A stretch of DNA of 12,966 bases, taken from NCBI RefSeq assembly GCF_014859565.1, contig NZ_JACUUA010000091.1, positions 1-12,966 of the forward strand, written 5' to 3'. Position numbers and translations under genes: made by a program. Source of the DNA: Marinospirillum sp. (GTDB taxonomy: Bacteria > Pseudomonadota > Gammaproteobacteria > Pseudomonadales > Halomonadaceae). The notes under the pieces were generated by a model that saw nothing but the letters and a program-made list of their open reading frames with translations, ran no database searches and had not been told where the DNA came from. This document shows positions 12,955 to 12,966 of this stretch, piece after piece (position 1 is the first letter of the stretch; the number at the start of each line of letters is the position of its first letter).

Positions 12955-12966
12955 CAGCCACCGAAG

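Overview
The window is a chromosomal segment of a gammaproteobacterium, judged by gene content and order. A low-molecular-weight tyrosine phosphatase overlaps murB, and serC, pheA, hisC and a tyrA-aroA fusion lie together, both as in Pseudomonas and relatives. GC content looks close to 50% and the proteins are not obviously those of Pseudomonas itself, so a marine-type relative is possible, but I cannot name the genus.

Left part (1-2050): the tail of a phosphatase gene and murB run on the + strand. They converge on a minus-strand YdjA-type nitroreductase gene. The roughly 290 bp between them holds no convincing complete gene. It does hold an ordered set of inverted repeats (outer 8-bp arms, inner 7+4-bp arms, several small hairpins) that looks like a compact structured RNA or a small mobile-element remnant. 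A short ORF coupled to the nitroreductase stop codon runs into it and looks truncated.

Middle part (2050-6660): an unrecognised membrane-anchored acidic protein with a FliM-like LSQEELD motif; a minus-strand two-gene ABC-2 exporter (yadG-yadH type); a SixA-like histidine phosphatase with a TTG start; and a YbfB/YjiJ-family MFS transporter. A large inverted repeat encloses a likely promoter ahead of the MFS gene. A bidirectional terminator ends the MFS gene and the converging aromatic operon.

Right part (6660-12966): a minus-strand operon, in transcription order serC, pheA, antitoxin, toxin, hisC, tyrA-aroA. SerC makes phosphoserine. PheA (chorismate mutase/prephenate dehydratase) and the TyrA half take chorismate and prephenate to the phenylalanine and tyrosine precursors. 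HisC is the likely aminotransferase for histidinol phosphate and the aromatic keto acids. The AroA half makes EPSP upstream of chorismate. This matches the 'supraoperon' described in Pseudomonas, with two differences: a ParE/RelE-type toxin-antitoxin pair sits between pheA and hisC, and the expected cmk-rpsA continuation is replaced by the convergent MFS gene.

The most notable items are the structured element at 1255-1433, the toxin-antitoxin cassette inside an essential biosynthetic operon, the dyad around the MFS promoter, and the acidic FliM-motif protein. Nothing here can be called a new multi-gene system with confidence.
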